A stretch of DNA of 64,000 nt from contig JAKVBG010000017.1 of assembly GCA_022447605.1 (NCBI GenBank), positions 1 through 64,000 on the forward strand, given 5' to 3'. Positions 44,295 through 52,741 of this stretch are shown here, piece after piece. Under the pieces are notes generated by a model. It was not told the DNA's origin. It searched no databases and saw only the letters and a program-made list of their open reading frames with translations. Made by a program: the position numbers and the translations under genes. Position 1 is the stretch's first letter. Each line of letters begins with the position of its first letter. Source of the stretch: Mariniblastus sp. Lineage in GTDB: Bacteria; Planctomycetota; Planctomycetia; Pirellulales; Pirellulaceae.

Positions 44295-45551
44295 ATGAAG
44301 CGTGAAGTTGTCATTACCGGAATGGGCGTTGTCAGCCCAATAGGTATCGGCCTCGAGCCGTTTTGGCAGTCTTTGCTGGCAGGGGTTTCCGGGGTCAAGG
44401 TGCGGCCGGAATTTGAGCAGACGGATTTGCCGTTCCGATTGTGGGCGCCGGTGGACGATTTTGACGGCCGGCAGTACGTCAAGCCTCGCAAGGCGATCAA
44501 GGTGATGAGCCGGCCCATCCAGTTTGGATTTGCCGCGGCTCAAATGGCGGCCGAGCAGGCAGGGCTGGTCGATTCGGGTGCCAATCCTGATCGGATCGGT
44601 GCCGTGTTTGGGACCGAGGCCTTTTTTGCCGACCCGCTGGACGTTGATTCACTGTTCCATAAGTGTGTCACCGATGGCATCTATGAAGATGCCCAGTGGG
44701 GGCAGCATTTCATGCGGGAAATCGAACCGCTCTGGATGCTGAAGTACTTGCCCAACATGGTCGCTTCCCATATCTCGATTTCAATCGACTCGCGCGGGCC
44801 CAGTAACACGATTTGCCATGGCGAATCGTCAGGGCTTTACGCCGTCATCGAAGGTGCAGAATTGTTGCAGCGGGGGTCGGCCGACGCGGTCATCGTCGGT
44901 GGTACCAGTTGTCCACTCGGTCTGACAGGGATGGTTTACAGGGGGCCTGGGCGTTTGTCGAAAAAGATCCGGGAGAATCCGGAGCAGGTGGTTCGGCCGT
45001 TTGATAGCGCGCGGGACGGGAATGTTCTGGGAGAGGGGGCCGGCGCCATTGTGCTGGAAACTCGGGAACACGCCGAAGGGCGGGGCGCCCAGGTATTGGC
45101 CCGTTTGCGGGGTTACAACAGCACCTTTGGTTTGCCTCAGAGTGATGATTTTTCCCAGGCGGTTCGTCGCTGCTTGACGACATCTCTGGAAGAATCGGGA
45201 GTTCAGGCCAGTGAACTCGCCCATCTCAATGCACACGGATCGGCGCTCGTTTCTGAAGATTCGCTCGAGGCAGCCGGCATTGACCAGGCGCTGGGCGACG
45301 TGCCTGTGGTGGCGCACAAGGGTCACTTTGGGGACATCGGAGCTGGCGCGTCGGCCATCGAATTGGTGGCCGCCATCCAATCAGCCATTACCCGGGTGCT
45401 GCCGGCCACGTTGAATTGTGATAACCCGGCCAGTGATTGTCCGATCAATGTAAATACGTCTCAGGCCACGACGGAAAAATCGTCGGTTGGTAAACTGGCC
45501 TGCTCCAAGACCGGCCAGGTCTGCTCGGTCATCGTGGACAGCGTCGTTTGA
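44295..45551 (+). CDS. Beta-ketoacyl synthase-like protein lacking the active-site Cys
   Basis: 418 residues, full KAS fold: VVITGMGVVSPIG (5-17), FDSARDGNVLGEGAGAIVLE, H314 in LNAHGS and H344 in HKGHFGDIGAGASAIELV. In the nucleophile loop, where KAS enzymes have GP-x7-C-x-SG, this reads GPSNTICHGESSG, putting Glu177 at the Cys position. A neighbouring Cys174 is three residues earlier. Chain-length factors and KSQ decarboxylases have Gln there. So condensation is unlikely; a decarboxylating or partner role is inferred. Downstream of GNAT paralogue 2 in the same direction (210 bp). Confidence 0.87.
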   Translation: MKREVVITGMGVVSPIGIGLEPFWQSLLAGVSGVKVRPEFEQTDLPFRLWAPVDDFDGRQYVKPRKAIKVMSRPIQFGFAAAQMAAEQAGLVDSGANPDRIGAVFGTEAFFADPLDVDSLFHKCVTDGIYEDAQWGQHFMREIEPLWMLKYLPNMVASHISISIDSRGPSNTICHGESSGLYAVIEGAELLQRGSADAVIVGGTSCPLGLTGMVYRGPGRLSKKIRENPEQVVRPFDSARDGNVLGEGAGAIVLETREHAEGRGAQVLARLRGYNSTFGLPQSDDFSQAVRRCLTTSLEESGVQASELAHLNAHGSALVSEDSLEAAGIDQALGDVPVVAHKGHFGDIGAGASAIELVAAIQSAITRVLPATLNCDNPASDCPINVNTSQATTEKSSVGKLACSKTGQVCSVIVDSVV

Positions 45552-45579
45552 CGGTGGCGGGGTGCCCGGGGGGACTGCC

Positions 45580-46683
45580 TCACGTGATGAGCATTGCGTC
45601 CCCGTAACTGAAAAACCTGTACTTTTCCTCGATCGCCTCCTGGTAGGCATCTTTCATCAGGATGTCTCCGCCGAAGGCCCGAACCAGAACGACCAAGGTA
45701 CTGCGGGGCAGGTGGAAATTCGTCAACAGGCCGTCGATCACCTGAAACTGAAAACCGGGCCGTATGAACAGGTCCGTTTCTCCTTGCCATGGCTGCAGAT
45801 CGCCCGCTCGCCCTGCGGTTTCCAGGACCCGAACACTGGTCGTGCCAACGGCGATAACGCGACCGCCCGCTTCTTTCGTTTCGCGAATGGCGTCCACGGC
45901 TGGCTGGGCGAGAGAGCCGTATTCGGAGTGCATCGTATGCTGGTCCAGTGGGCTGACCGTCACCGGTCGAAAGGTCCCGATGCCGACGTGGAGCGTGACC
46001 GATGCGATCTTGATTCCTCGTTCTACCAGGCGTTGGAATAGGGCCTTGGTGAAATGCAGCCCTGCCGTGGGGGCGGCAATGGCGCCGGCGTTCTTGGCAA
46101 AAACCGTTTGGTAATCGTTCAGGTCGGCGTCGACCATGTTGCCGCCGCGGATGTAGTGGGGCAGTGGGACGCGGCCGACGATGTCCAGCCATTGCTGAGC
46201 GGACCTGTCTTGGTCTTCCTGGCTGCTGCCCAGGTGTTCGTTGGTCTCGATGCTCGCGACCCAAGATCCGTCATCCAGCCGCGCCTGGAGCACGAGGTTG
46301 ACCCTCGGTTTCGCCTGGCGATCTTCCAGGACGACCGTCTCACCGACCTTGATCCGTCCCCGGGTCTTGGCCAGCAGGCGCCAATTTCCATTCGGATCGG
46401 TTTCGATCACGAGGCCTTGCCAGCGTCCCCCGGTTTGTTGGCGCGAGCCGACCAGCTTGGCAGGGATGACCTTCGTATCGTTCAGCACCAGACAATCCTC
46501 AGGGCGCAACAGCCGGTCGAGGTCTCGGATATGCCAGTGCTCCAACGTTTTCCGGGCCCGGCCAACGGACAACAGGCGGGCGTCTTCGCGCTGGCTCAAT
46601 GGGCTCTGGGCGATCAATTCTTTCGGCAGTTCGAAGTCGTAATGTTCAATACGCTCCAGATCGCTACCACCATCCTCGGTCAT
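45580..46683 (-). CDS. queA: tRNA preQ1 ribosyltransferase-isomerase
   Basis: 367 residues. QueA transfers the ribosyl part of S-adenosylmethionine to preQ1 in tRNA, giving epoxyqueuosine. Signatures: YDFELPKELIAQSP near the start, LVLNDTKVIPAKL, AAPTAGLHFT, TLHVGIGTFRPV, HTMHSEYG, RVIAVGTTSVRVLE, LFIRPGFQF and LLTNFHLPRSTLVVLVRAFGG. Length is typical. Its stop lies 28 bp from the convergent ketosynthase gene. No other queuosine gene is visible. Confidence 0.95.
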   Translation of the reverse strand: MTEDGGSDLERIEHYDFELPKELIAQSPLSQREDARLLSVGRARKTLEHWHIRDLDRLLRPEDCLVLNDTKVIPAKLVGSRQQTGGRWQGLVIETDPNGNWRLLAKTRGRIKVGETVVLEDRQAKPRVNLVLQARLDDGSWVASIETNEHLGSSQEDQDRSAQQWLDIVGRVPLPHYIRGGNMVDADLNDYQTVFAKNAGAIAAPTAGLHFTKALFQRLVERGIKIASVTLHVGIGTFRPVTVSPLDQHTMHSEYGSLAQPAVDAIRETKEAGGRVIAVGTTSVRVLETAGRAGDLQPWQGETDLFIRPGFQFQVIDGLLTNFHLPRSTLVVLVRAFGGDILMKDAYQEAIEEKYRFFSYGDAMLIT

Positions 46684-47033
46684 TCCATCAACTCGTTTTG
46701 ATTCAATCTATCGGGGAGGGGGTGGAACCGGCACTTTGGGCCGGTTCGCCCACGGCAAACATGCACTAATATCTCTATCCACTCAGAATTCGCAACGTTT
46801 GAACCATCCTTTTGGGTGGTTTTCGCTGGCACGGCATCGACTGCCGATGCCGGCAGCCGAAAGGGGTAAGCTGGATAAGGTGAAAAAATTCACAGGCATT
46901 AGGAAAAGCTCGTTTTCGATCGGTTCGCCGCCTGAAACCTTTCGAAAATGCGGCTCAATGTCGAGTTGACGTCCGTCCGGGGAAATGTAAATTGGTAAAT
47001 AGTGTTGGGAAATGGTAAGCAGTGGGAAGTCGT
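46684..47033. other. queA-mraZ divergent intergenic region
   Basis: 350 bp with no gene. It contains a terminator-like hairpin on the plus strand (46802-46823; AACCATCC with GGGTGGTT, then TTC), a second stem GGCATCG (46833-46839)/CGATGCC (46845-46851), and the mraZ operator repeats at the end. The first hairpin could act as an attenuator of the mraZ leader. Confidence 0.45.
46993..47027 (+). promoter_or_regulatory. Probable MraZ operator, four 10-nt-phased boxes
   Basis: TGGTA (46993), TGTTG (47003), TGGTA (47013) and TGGGA (47023) begin exactly 10 nt apart, the known arrangement of MraZ boxes (TGGG-type repeats spaced by 5 nt). The last box overlaps the ribosome site GGGAAG of mraZ. Autorepression is inferred from the family. 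Confidence 0.7.
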
Positions 47034-47513
47034 ATGTTTTGCACGGGGACCTTTCAGCGAAGCATGGATGGGAAGCAGAGAATTCTGTTGCCCAAACCGG
47101 TTCGCCAGTTCCTGGCGGGTGCGGATACGCTCTTTTTGACACCTGGTACCGAGGGTTGTCTGGAGTTGCACAACGAAACTTCGCTACAACAGTTGGCCTC
47201 GGATTTTCAGCACAGCCGGGCAGCTTACCAGAGCAAATCGACATTCTCCAGAATTTTCTTTGCCCAGAGCGAGCGCTGCCAGGTCGATGCCAATGACCGG
47301 TTGCGCGTGCCGGGTGGCTTGAGCGAATTGGCCGGTCTGGTTTCCCCGATTGTCCTCGTGGGGGTTGGCCACCATTGGGAAATCTGGAGTGGCGCGCAGT
47401 GGGATGACTATATCGAGCGTCATCAGACTGATTTTGACCATCACGCCCAACTGGTCCGCGGGGCGAGTCCGGAGCAGGAGTTGGAGATGGGGGTTACCAA
47501 CCGACCGAGGTAA
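47034..47513 (+). CDS. mraZ: Transcriptional regulator / division-cluster protein MraZ
   Basis: 159 residues from ATG 47034 (in-frame GTG at 47022 is less likely as it lies in the operator). Two AbrB-like half domains: FQRSMDGKQRILLPKPVRQF (N-terminal) and SERCQVDANDRLRVPGGLSE (C-terminal), the second with the usual VDANDRLRVP. WEIWSGAQWDDY follows. MraZ represses its own operon by binding boxes upstream, which are visible here. Next comes rsmH, as in other bacteria, but without ftsL/ftsI/mur genes afterwards. Confidence 0.9.
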   Translation: MFCTGTFQRSMDGKQRILLPKPVRQFLAGADTLFLTPGTEGCLELHNETSLQQLASDFQHSRAAYQSKSTFSRIFFAQSERCQVDANDRLRVPGGLSELAGLVSPIVLVGVGHHWEIWSGAQWDDYIERHQTDFDHHAQLVRGASPEQELEMGVTNRPR

Positions 47514-47631
47514 GCAGATTGGATACGTCCTTCGTTCGCTAAATTTTGCGGATGGATGTCATATTTGGTCACAGAATGACATTTGTTTGCCAAATGACTG
47601 GGAATAATGATTATGATCAGTCAGCGAGCGG

Positions 47632-47709
47632 GCATCGCTCGACCTGTCGAACGATGCCGGAGCAAAAGGCTTGATAAGTACAGGATGTACTCGAGCCTTT
47701 TGCTTTTTT
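47632..47709 (+). terminator. Tandem hairpins with T-tract between mraZ and rsmH
   Basis: Hairpin 1: GCATCG (47632-47637) with CGATGC (47652-47657) and inner TCGAC/GTCGA. Hairpin 2: GCAAAAGGCT (47662-47671) with AGCCTTTTGC (47694-47703), inner AGTAC/GTACT, followed by six T (47704-47709). Hairpin 2 has full terminator form. Within an expected operon it could be an attenuator, or the 3' end of a small RNA. Confidence 0.8.
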
Positions 47710-47794
47710 CTCCTGGGCCAGTCCGGTTTCATGGCCGGCAAATCCCTGGCAGTAATCAACGAAATCCCTGGTTGTCTGGTTCTGATCTTTCGTG

Positions 47795-48688
47795 ATGTCG
47801 AAGTCCGTTCATTTACCGGTTCTCCTTGAGACCATCTTGGAAAACTTGGCGCTTGCCCCGGGAAGCACCGTGCTGGATGGCACGATGGGAGGGGGTGGAC
47901 ACTCCCTGGCCTTCTGTCAGCAGGTGGGGCCGCAGGGCCGCGTGTTCGGGTTCGATCGCGATCCGGCGGCTGTCCGTCAAACGAATGACGTATTGCCGGA
48001 AAACGGGTTGGGGATCGCCGGGAACTATGCAGATATCCCGGAGTACCTTGACCAGCTGGAGATCAGGTCGGTCGATGCGATTTTGCTCGACCTCGGTTTG
48101 TCGAGCGATCAGCTGGCGGATTCGGAACGGGGCTTCAGTTTCAAAAGCGCAGGCCCACTCGATCTTCGTTTTGATTCCACGGCCGGTGAGCCGGCTTGGC
48201 GTTTAATCAATCGATTGGGAGAAAAACACCTGGCCGACCTGATTTACGAGTATGGTGAGGAACGCTTTAGTCGCAGAATCGCCCGTAAAATCTGTCGCCT
48301 GCGCCACGACCAGCCGATCAAGACAGCCGATCAACTGGCGCAGATTGTCCGTTCTTGCATTCCGCGGAGGAAGCGGGAAACGATTGACCCGGCCACACGG
48401 ACTTTCCAGGCCTTGCGAATCGCCGTCAACGAGGAACTCAAGTGGCTCGGTGTGGCCCTTAAGCGATTGCCGGATTGTTTGGCAATCGGCGGGAAATTTG
48501 CCATCATCAGTTTTCATTCTCTGGAGGACCGGATGGTGAAAAATGCGTTTGCCGAGGATCGTCGCTTGAAGGTGTTGACCAAACGGCCGCTGATGGCGGA
48601 CGCGGCCGAAGTTGCTGGCAATCCGCGAAGTCGGAGTGCCAAGCTCAGGATTGCCGAGCGGGTTGCCGTCGACAGCAGCCTTCGATAG
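47795..48688 (+). CDS. rsmH: 16S rRNA m4C1402 methyltransferase
   Basis: 297 residues from ATG 47795. HLPVLLETILENLAL at the start, SAM motif VLDGTMGGGGHSLAF, DILLDLGLSS-like LLDLGLSSDQLADSERGFSF, TFQALRIAVNEEL, and the closing IISFHSLEDRMVKN. It methylates C1402 of 16S rRNA. Normal position second to mraZ, but 281 nt away, with a terminator-like structure between them. Confidence 0.95.
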   Translation: MSKSVHLPVLLETILENLALAPGSTVLDGTMGGGGHSLAFCQQVGPQGRVFGFDRDPAAVRQTNDVLPENGLGIAGNYADIPEYLDQLEIRSVDAILLDLGLSSDQLADSERGFSFKSAGPLDLRFDSTAGEPAWRLINRLGEKHLADLIYEYGEERFSRRIARKICRLRHDQPIKTADQLAQIVRSCIPRRKRETIDPATRTFQALRIAVNEELKWLGVALKRLPDCLAIGGKFAIISFHSLEDRMVKNAFAEDRRLKVLTKRPLMADAAEVAGNPRSRSAKLRIAERVAVDSSLR

Positions 48689-48849
48689 CGGACCCATTCC
48701 CATAGCTTGGCGGAGTGATAGCACTCCCAGGTTTCTGTAGGACAGGATGAAGGATTTCGCTATAAGAATCCGCCCGCATTTTTGAGACGGGCACCGTCAG
48801 GTCTTTTTGCGCAGGATGCGCGGTACTGGAACAAGGATGTTTCCAAGCG

Positions 48850-50259
48850 ATGAACGATCCTTTTAACACGAAAAGTGTCAACCGGCAGTTGATGCGCGAA
48901 GCCAAAATAGGTTTGGTGGTTGTCCTTCTGTTAGGCAGTTTCTTTGTTTACGTCGGATATTTCCGAATGGGGAGATTCCATACCCAGTTGCCCGATCATA
49001 TCATTTCCGCGCCGGTCGCAACCAATGTGGGACAGCAGTACTACAAGAATTTTCTCCCCGACGAACCCGAAAAATTGTCGCCTGCCATGACCGCCGGTTT
49101 GCAGGAAAAAGTCAGGAATCGGCGTGTCAAACCGGAAGTCGCCACGAAGCCACGGCCGGTAAAAGATAAGCCGGTCGCCACCAGCCCGTTCCAGTTGCCC
49201 CATGCACTTCGGCAGGTCGGGAACCAATTGAGTGATGCCCTGTCCAAGACCGATCAGGGGAATGACAAGAATGTTGAACCGGCCTCGACCCGTCCCATGC
49301 CGCCTGCCTTGCGCGTGGCCGATGTGACGGCTGGCCAGGGGCCCATCCCGGCTGCGAAATTAAAATCCGCCAACCCGAACCGACAGACGGAGTTCGATAT
49401 TGTTAGCAGTGGTTTGGGGGGTAAGCCGGAACCGTTTGCCGCTTCGGACTTGAACAGCAACGTGGAATCCGGAAAGCCGAAAGTTGTGCCGGAGCAGGCT
49501 CAACCGGCCAAAGCCGAGGCACCCGAGGCTCGGACGGCGCGGGAAATCCCGGTCAACGAGCGGGATCAATCGCGAGTCGTACCGGCCGGAGGAGTCGGTT
49601 CAGCAGGCCCGGTATCACTCGCATCGGCTTCTTCATTTGACCCGTCCGCAGGTGGAGTGACGATCGCCAAGACAGAAACACTGGATAAACGTTCGGTCCT
49701 TGCCGACGTCGGTCAACAGCCTGTGGCAACTCCAAGCGATGCCCTGGGTACCTCGCAACCGGCAGAGAAATCACCGGTTCCGGAATCGCCGGGACCGGCT
49801 CATTTGAATGGTCAACCGAAGGAGGGCACTGCCTTCGAAGAATTTGAGAAACATGTCGTTCAGGAAGGTGAGGGCTACTGGTCGATGGCCCAGATGTATC
49901 TCAAGGACGGTCGTTTGTTCCGCGCGCTGTTCGAGCATAACCGGGGAAAGCACGCCAGCTATGATGACTTGCCGGCGGGCACACAGGTCGAAATTCCGAC
50001 TTCGGATTACCTGGTCAAACATTACCCCGACCATGTGCCGAGCGACCTCAAAGGGTTGTCTTCGCCGGGCGACCGCTCCCAGCCAGGCAGCTGGTACGTG
50101 ACCCATCAGGGGGAGACCCTGTTTGATATTGCCAAGCAGAAATACGGTCAGGCATCTCGCTACCTCGATATCCTGAAGGCCAACCGGGATTTGCTTCCCG
50201 GAGAGGCACAGCACATGACCCGCTTGCCGGCCGGTTTGCGGTTGCTGCTTCCTAATTAG
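48850..50259 (+). CDS. Membrane-anchored protein with two LysM-like domains
   Basis: 469 residues. Cytoplasmic start (1-18), one membrane helix (19-38, AKIGLVVVLLLGSFFVYVGY), a long Pro/Ala/Ser-rich extracytoplasmic stretch (about 45-330), and two LysM-like repeats: 335-383 (VVQEGEGYWSMAQMYLKDGR) and 415-468 (WYVTHQGETLFDIAKQKYGQ). LysM domains bind peptidoglycan glycan strands. It takes the place after rsmH where ftsL sits in most bacteria, and shares the one-TM type II topology. A role in wall anchoring or division is inferred. Confidence 0.85.
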   Translation: MNDPFNTKSVNRQLMREAKIGLVVVLLLGSFFVYVGYFRMGRFHTQLPDHIISAPVATNVGQQYYKNFLPDEPEKLSPAMTAGLQEKVRNRRVKPEVATKPRPVKDKPVATSPFQLPHALRQVGNQLSDALSKTDQGNDKNVEPASTRPMPPALRVADVTAGQGPIPAAKLKSANPNRQTEFDIVSSGLGGKPEPFAASDLNSNVESGKPKVVPEQAQPAKAEAPEARTAREIPVNERDQSRVVPAGGVGSAGPVSLASASSFDPSAGGVTIAKTETLDKRSVLADVGQQPVATPSDALGTSQPAEKSPVPESPGPAHLNGQPKEGTAFEEFEKHVVQEGEGYWSMAQMYLKDGRLFRALFEHNRGKHASYDDLPAGTQVEIPTSDYLVKHYPDHVPSDLKGLSSPGDRSQPGSWYVTHQGETLFDIAKQKYGQASRYLDILKANRDLLPGEAQHMTRLPAGLRLLLPN

Positions 50260-50395
50260 TTAGCCGGTCGCCGCACCAGAAGGGGAACCGGTTTGACCGC
50301 GTGGCCCCTGTCGAGCATTCCCTTCAGCAGCTGGCCGCTTTTCATGGGAACCATTAACATGCCCTGACAGCAGGGAGTCCTCGGGGTGGTCGGGA

Positions 50396-50890
50396 ATGTG
50401 TGTAACCAAGGTGATTTCGGGCGGTCAGACCGGTGTGGATCAGGCCGCCTTGGACGTTGCGATTCAACAAGGCCTCTCGCACGGTGGCTGGTGCCCGCTC
50501 GGTCGGCGATGCGAAGCGGGAACGATCCCGGAAAAATACCAGCTCTCTCCAACCCGTTCGACCGACTACGCTGTTCGCACGGAACAGAATGTGGTGGACT
50601 CGGATGGGACCCTGGTGCTCTACCGGGGAGTGCTGACGGGGGGAACTGCCTGGACGGTCCATTGCCTGCAGCGACACAGGAAACCGTACTTCCTGATCGA
50701 TTTTGATCGAACGGTGGGTTGCGCGACGCGGGACCAGGTGCGTAGCTGGCTGCGACAGCAGCGGATATTTGTCCTGAACGTCGCCGGTCCCCGGGCCAGC
50801 AGTCACCCCGAAATGGGGCGGCGGGCGAGTGATTTCCTCGGCCGTTTGTTGGAGCGTCCCACGGCGGCCCGCCCGGGCGGCAATTCCTGA
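50396..50890 (+). CDS. Putative molybdenum-carrier (MoCo-carrier/LOG-like) protein
   Basis: 164 residues. The start VISGGQTGVDQAALDVAIQQ (6-25) carries the family SGGQTGVD motif, then HGGWCPLGRRCEAGTIPEKY, and NVAGPRASSHP near the end, with a Rossmann-like phosphate-binding loop. Family members are labelled putative molybdenum carriers or nucleotide-binding proteins; the substrate is uncertain. No molybdenum genes are nearby. Convergent with the PSP1 gene. Confidence 0.85.
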   Translation: MCVTKVISGGQTGVDQAALDVAIQQGLSHGGWCPLGRRCEAGTIPEKYQLSPTRSTDYAVRTEQNVVDSDGTLVLYRGVLTGGTAWTVHCLQRHRKPYFLIDFDRTVGCATRDQVRSWLRQQRIFVLNVAGPRASSHPEMGRRASDFLGRLLERPTAARPGGNS

Positions 50891-50928
50891 GCTTCGCAGG
50901 TTTCCGCTGACAGGGGGCCGACTGTCGC

Positions 50929-51486
50929 CTATTTCGGACGTGTGCCGCAGCCGCCCGACAAGGCGCAGTTGCCGCAACTATCGGTGCCACATTTCGAAGC
51001 GGTGGTGCCGCATCCTGGGCCACAGCCATCGCGGAGGGTGTCCCTGAATTTTCGAAACCGAACTTTTTGTTCGTACGTATCACCGAGTTCAGCCGTGATG
51101 GAGTGAACCTCTTCGGGAACATCTCCCAGGAAGTAGAAAAAGATCGATTCGCCGTCGAACAGATGTTCCACGTCCACCAGGACAGCATCGATCTGCTGTT
51201 GTTTCAGCAAGTCGTCGCATGCCTGGAATGCGCGGTCGCGATGTCGCTGCAGTCGTTCGAGGATCAACTGGTCCGCTGCGGTCGTGGAGCGAAGTAATTG
51301 ACCTTGTTGGTCGGTCTCCTGGACTTCGCTCGGCATGCCGAGTTCACACAGAACACGGCCGACTTCGAGGCCCCTGGGCGTCCGGCATATGACCTGAACA
51401 TCTCGGTCGTAATGACGGTAGTCCGGCGCGTCGTAACGGCCGATCATGCCCATCAGTCCGATTTTTACCAGGTAAGGTTTGCTCAC
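50929..51486 (-). CDS. PSP1-domain protein with Cys-rich tail
   Basis: 185 residues. PSP1 C-terminal domain: VQVICRTPRGLEVGRVLCEL, ILERLQRHRDRAFQACDDLL, IDAVLVDVEHLFDGESIFFY, FRDTLRDGCGPGCG at the end. YaaT/RicT relatives are part of a [4Fe-4S]-containing complex affecting RNA processing. The tail has seven Cys in about 30 residues (CGPGCGTTASKCGTDSCGNC then CG), a pattern able to bind a metal or Fe-S cluster. No YlbF or YmcA partner is visible in the window. Confidence 0.85.
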   Translation of the reverse strand: MSKPYLVKIGLMGMIGRYDAPDYRHYDRDVQVICRTPRGLEVGRVLCELGMPSEVQETDQQGQLLRSTTAADQLILERLQRHRDRAFQACDDLLKQQQIDAVLVDVEHLFDGESIFFYFLGDVPEEVHSITAELGDTYEQKVRFRKFRDTLRDGCGPGCGTTASKCGTDSCGNCALSGGCGTRPK

Positions 51487-51695
51487 GGTTCGTAGGTACA
51501 GCCGGGATTATGGGGAGTTCGAAAACAGGCGCATCGTCCGAACGCGCCAACCAAGCGATTATACGTTCCGGTCAAACGGCAACAAGTTCGTTCAGCGATC
51601 GACAGGTGCGATTCGTCGGAATCTTTCCCGGGATCAGTTTCAAGCTGTGCCGTTTGGCAGCAATGACGACCAGGACAGAGCGTCCAAACGTTCGC

Positions 51696-52658
51696 CTACC
51701 AGCGCCGGTCGATCCGGGTCGGTTTCCCCAGCATGGCCGCCAGGACTGGCGTTTCGTAGACAAGGTGCCCGTTCCCGTATACGACCATGACCCGGCGATG
51801 ACGCGTTAACAGTTCGGCCTGCAGGCTGAGCAGGTGTCGCTCCCTGGCCAGCATCACCTCGATCGCCGCTTTCTCAAAAAATGTCGGTGTCGGCCCGTCC
51901 AGCGGGGCCGTTCTGGCAAAACGGAGGTTCTTCGCCGAAAACGGGTGGCCGGCTCGTTGATGGAACCAGGCTTTGAAATCGGTCAACGACATGTCGGTGT
52001 CCAATTGGAAACGCCGTTTCAACCTGGGTAGCATCTCCTGCAGGCGTGCATCGAGTCGTTCCAGTCCCTCTTCGCGACGGACCTGTCCCAGTTGGCGGAC
52101 CAGCAGCCAGCCGAGCGCATCGCGATCGGTGCCGAGTTTTCTCAGCGCTTCGGTGGTTGCCTTGGGAGGAGGTTCTCCACCCACGAATTCGATCTTCCGT
52201 TCGGCCGCCAGCGCGGCGGTAAACAGCGGCTCGGGGCAAGATCCTCGGCTGACCATCCGCCTCGCGTCTCGGAGCAAACCGGGGTGGGAGCGGCCCATCC
52301 GGGTTTCGGATCCTTCGATCACAATGCAGTCCGGTTGAAATCCATCGATTACCTGCTCAATCAGTTGGTGTGAGGGTGAGTCGAGACGGGTCCCGTGCTG
52401 TGTGCCGATAAAAACCAGTTCCCGTCCCTGTGACTGGTAGTGGGCAAAACAGGCGCCGCGCAAATCTGCTTTTTCGTGATCCTCTCTTGTCTTGGGCTGC
52501 AACAGAGCAAGATCCGCAACGAAGGAGATGGGCGGCGGGTCGGGCGCAGCTTTTTCTGCGTTCTCCTGCAAACAGGCAGGGGCGGCCAGGCAGGGAATCG
52601 GCCAGCCGCTCCAGAGTGTGACAACGATCAGAGCCGCGGCAGAAAGTAGCCGTTTCAT
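51696..52658 (-). CDS. Secreted TraB/Tiki-like protein
   Basis: 320 residues from ATG 52658; 25 upstream codons in frame look non-coding. Signal peptide MKRLLSAAALIVVTLWSGWP, ending near CLAAPAC (a lipid-attached Cys is possible). Family signs: LVFIGTQHGTRLDSPSHQLI (His strand), PDCIVIEGSE (acidic), the middle helical region, and VMVVYGNGHLVYETP. TraB/GumN/Tiki proteins include metal-dependent peptidases and haem-binding relatives. Two GxH strands and the Glu are kept, so metal binding is possible. Substrate unknown. Confidence 0.78.
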   Translation of the reverse strand: MKRLLSAAALIVVTLWSGWPIPCLAAPACLQENAEKAAPDPPPISFVADLALLQPKTREDHEKADLRGACFAHYQSQGRELVFIGTQHGTRLDSPSHQLIEQVIDGFQPDCIVIEGSETRMGRSHPGLLRDARRMVSRGSCPEPLFTAALAAERKIEFVGGEPPPKATTEALRKLGTDRDALGWLLVRQLGQVRREEGLERLDARLQEMLPRLKRRFQLDTDMSLTDFKAWFHQRAGHPFSAKNLRFARTAPLDGPTPTFFEKAAIEVMLARERHLLSLQAELLTRHRRVMVVYGNGHLVYETPVLAAMLGKPTRIDRRW

Positions 52659-52712
52659 TTCCATGATTTCCGTGATCCCCCAGATGGGCTGTCGACAGTG
52701 CCCTGGCCGAGC

Positions 52713-52741
52713 CCAAGCGAACGGCCCCCCCAAGCGAACGG
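52713..52741. repeat. Tandem duplication of a 12-bp unit
   Basis: CCAAGCGAACGG occurs twice, 17 nt apart, with CCCC runs after each; a short slippage-type duplication. Confidence 0.6.
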
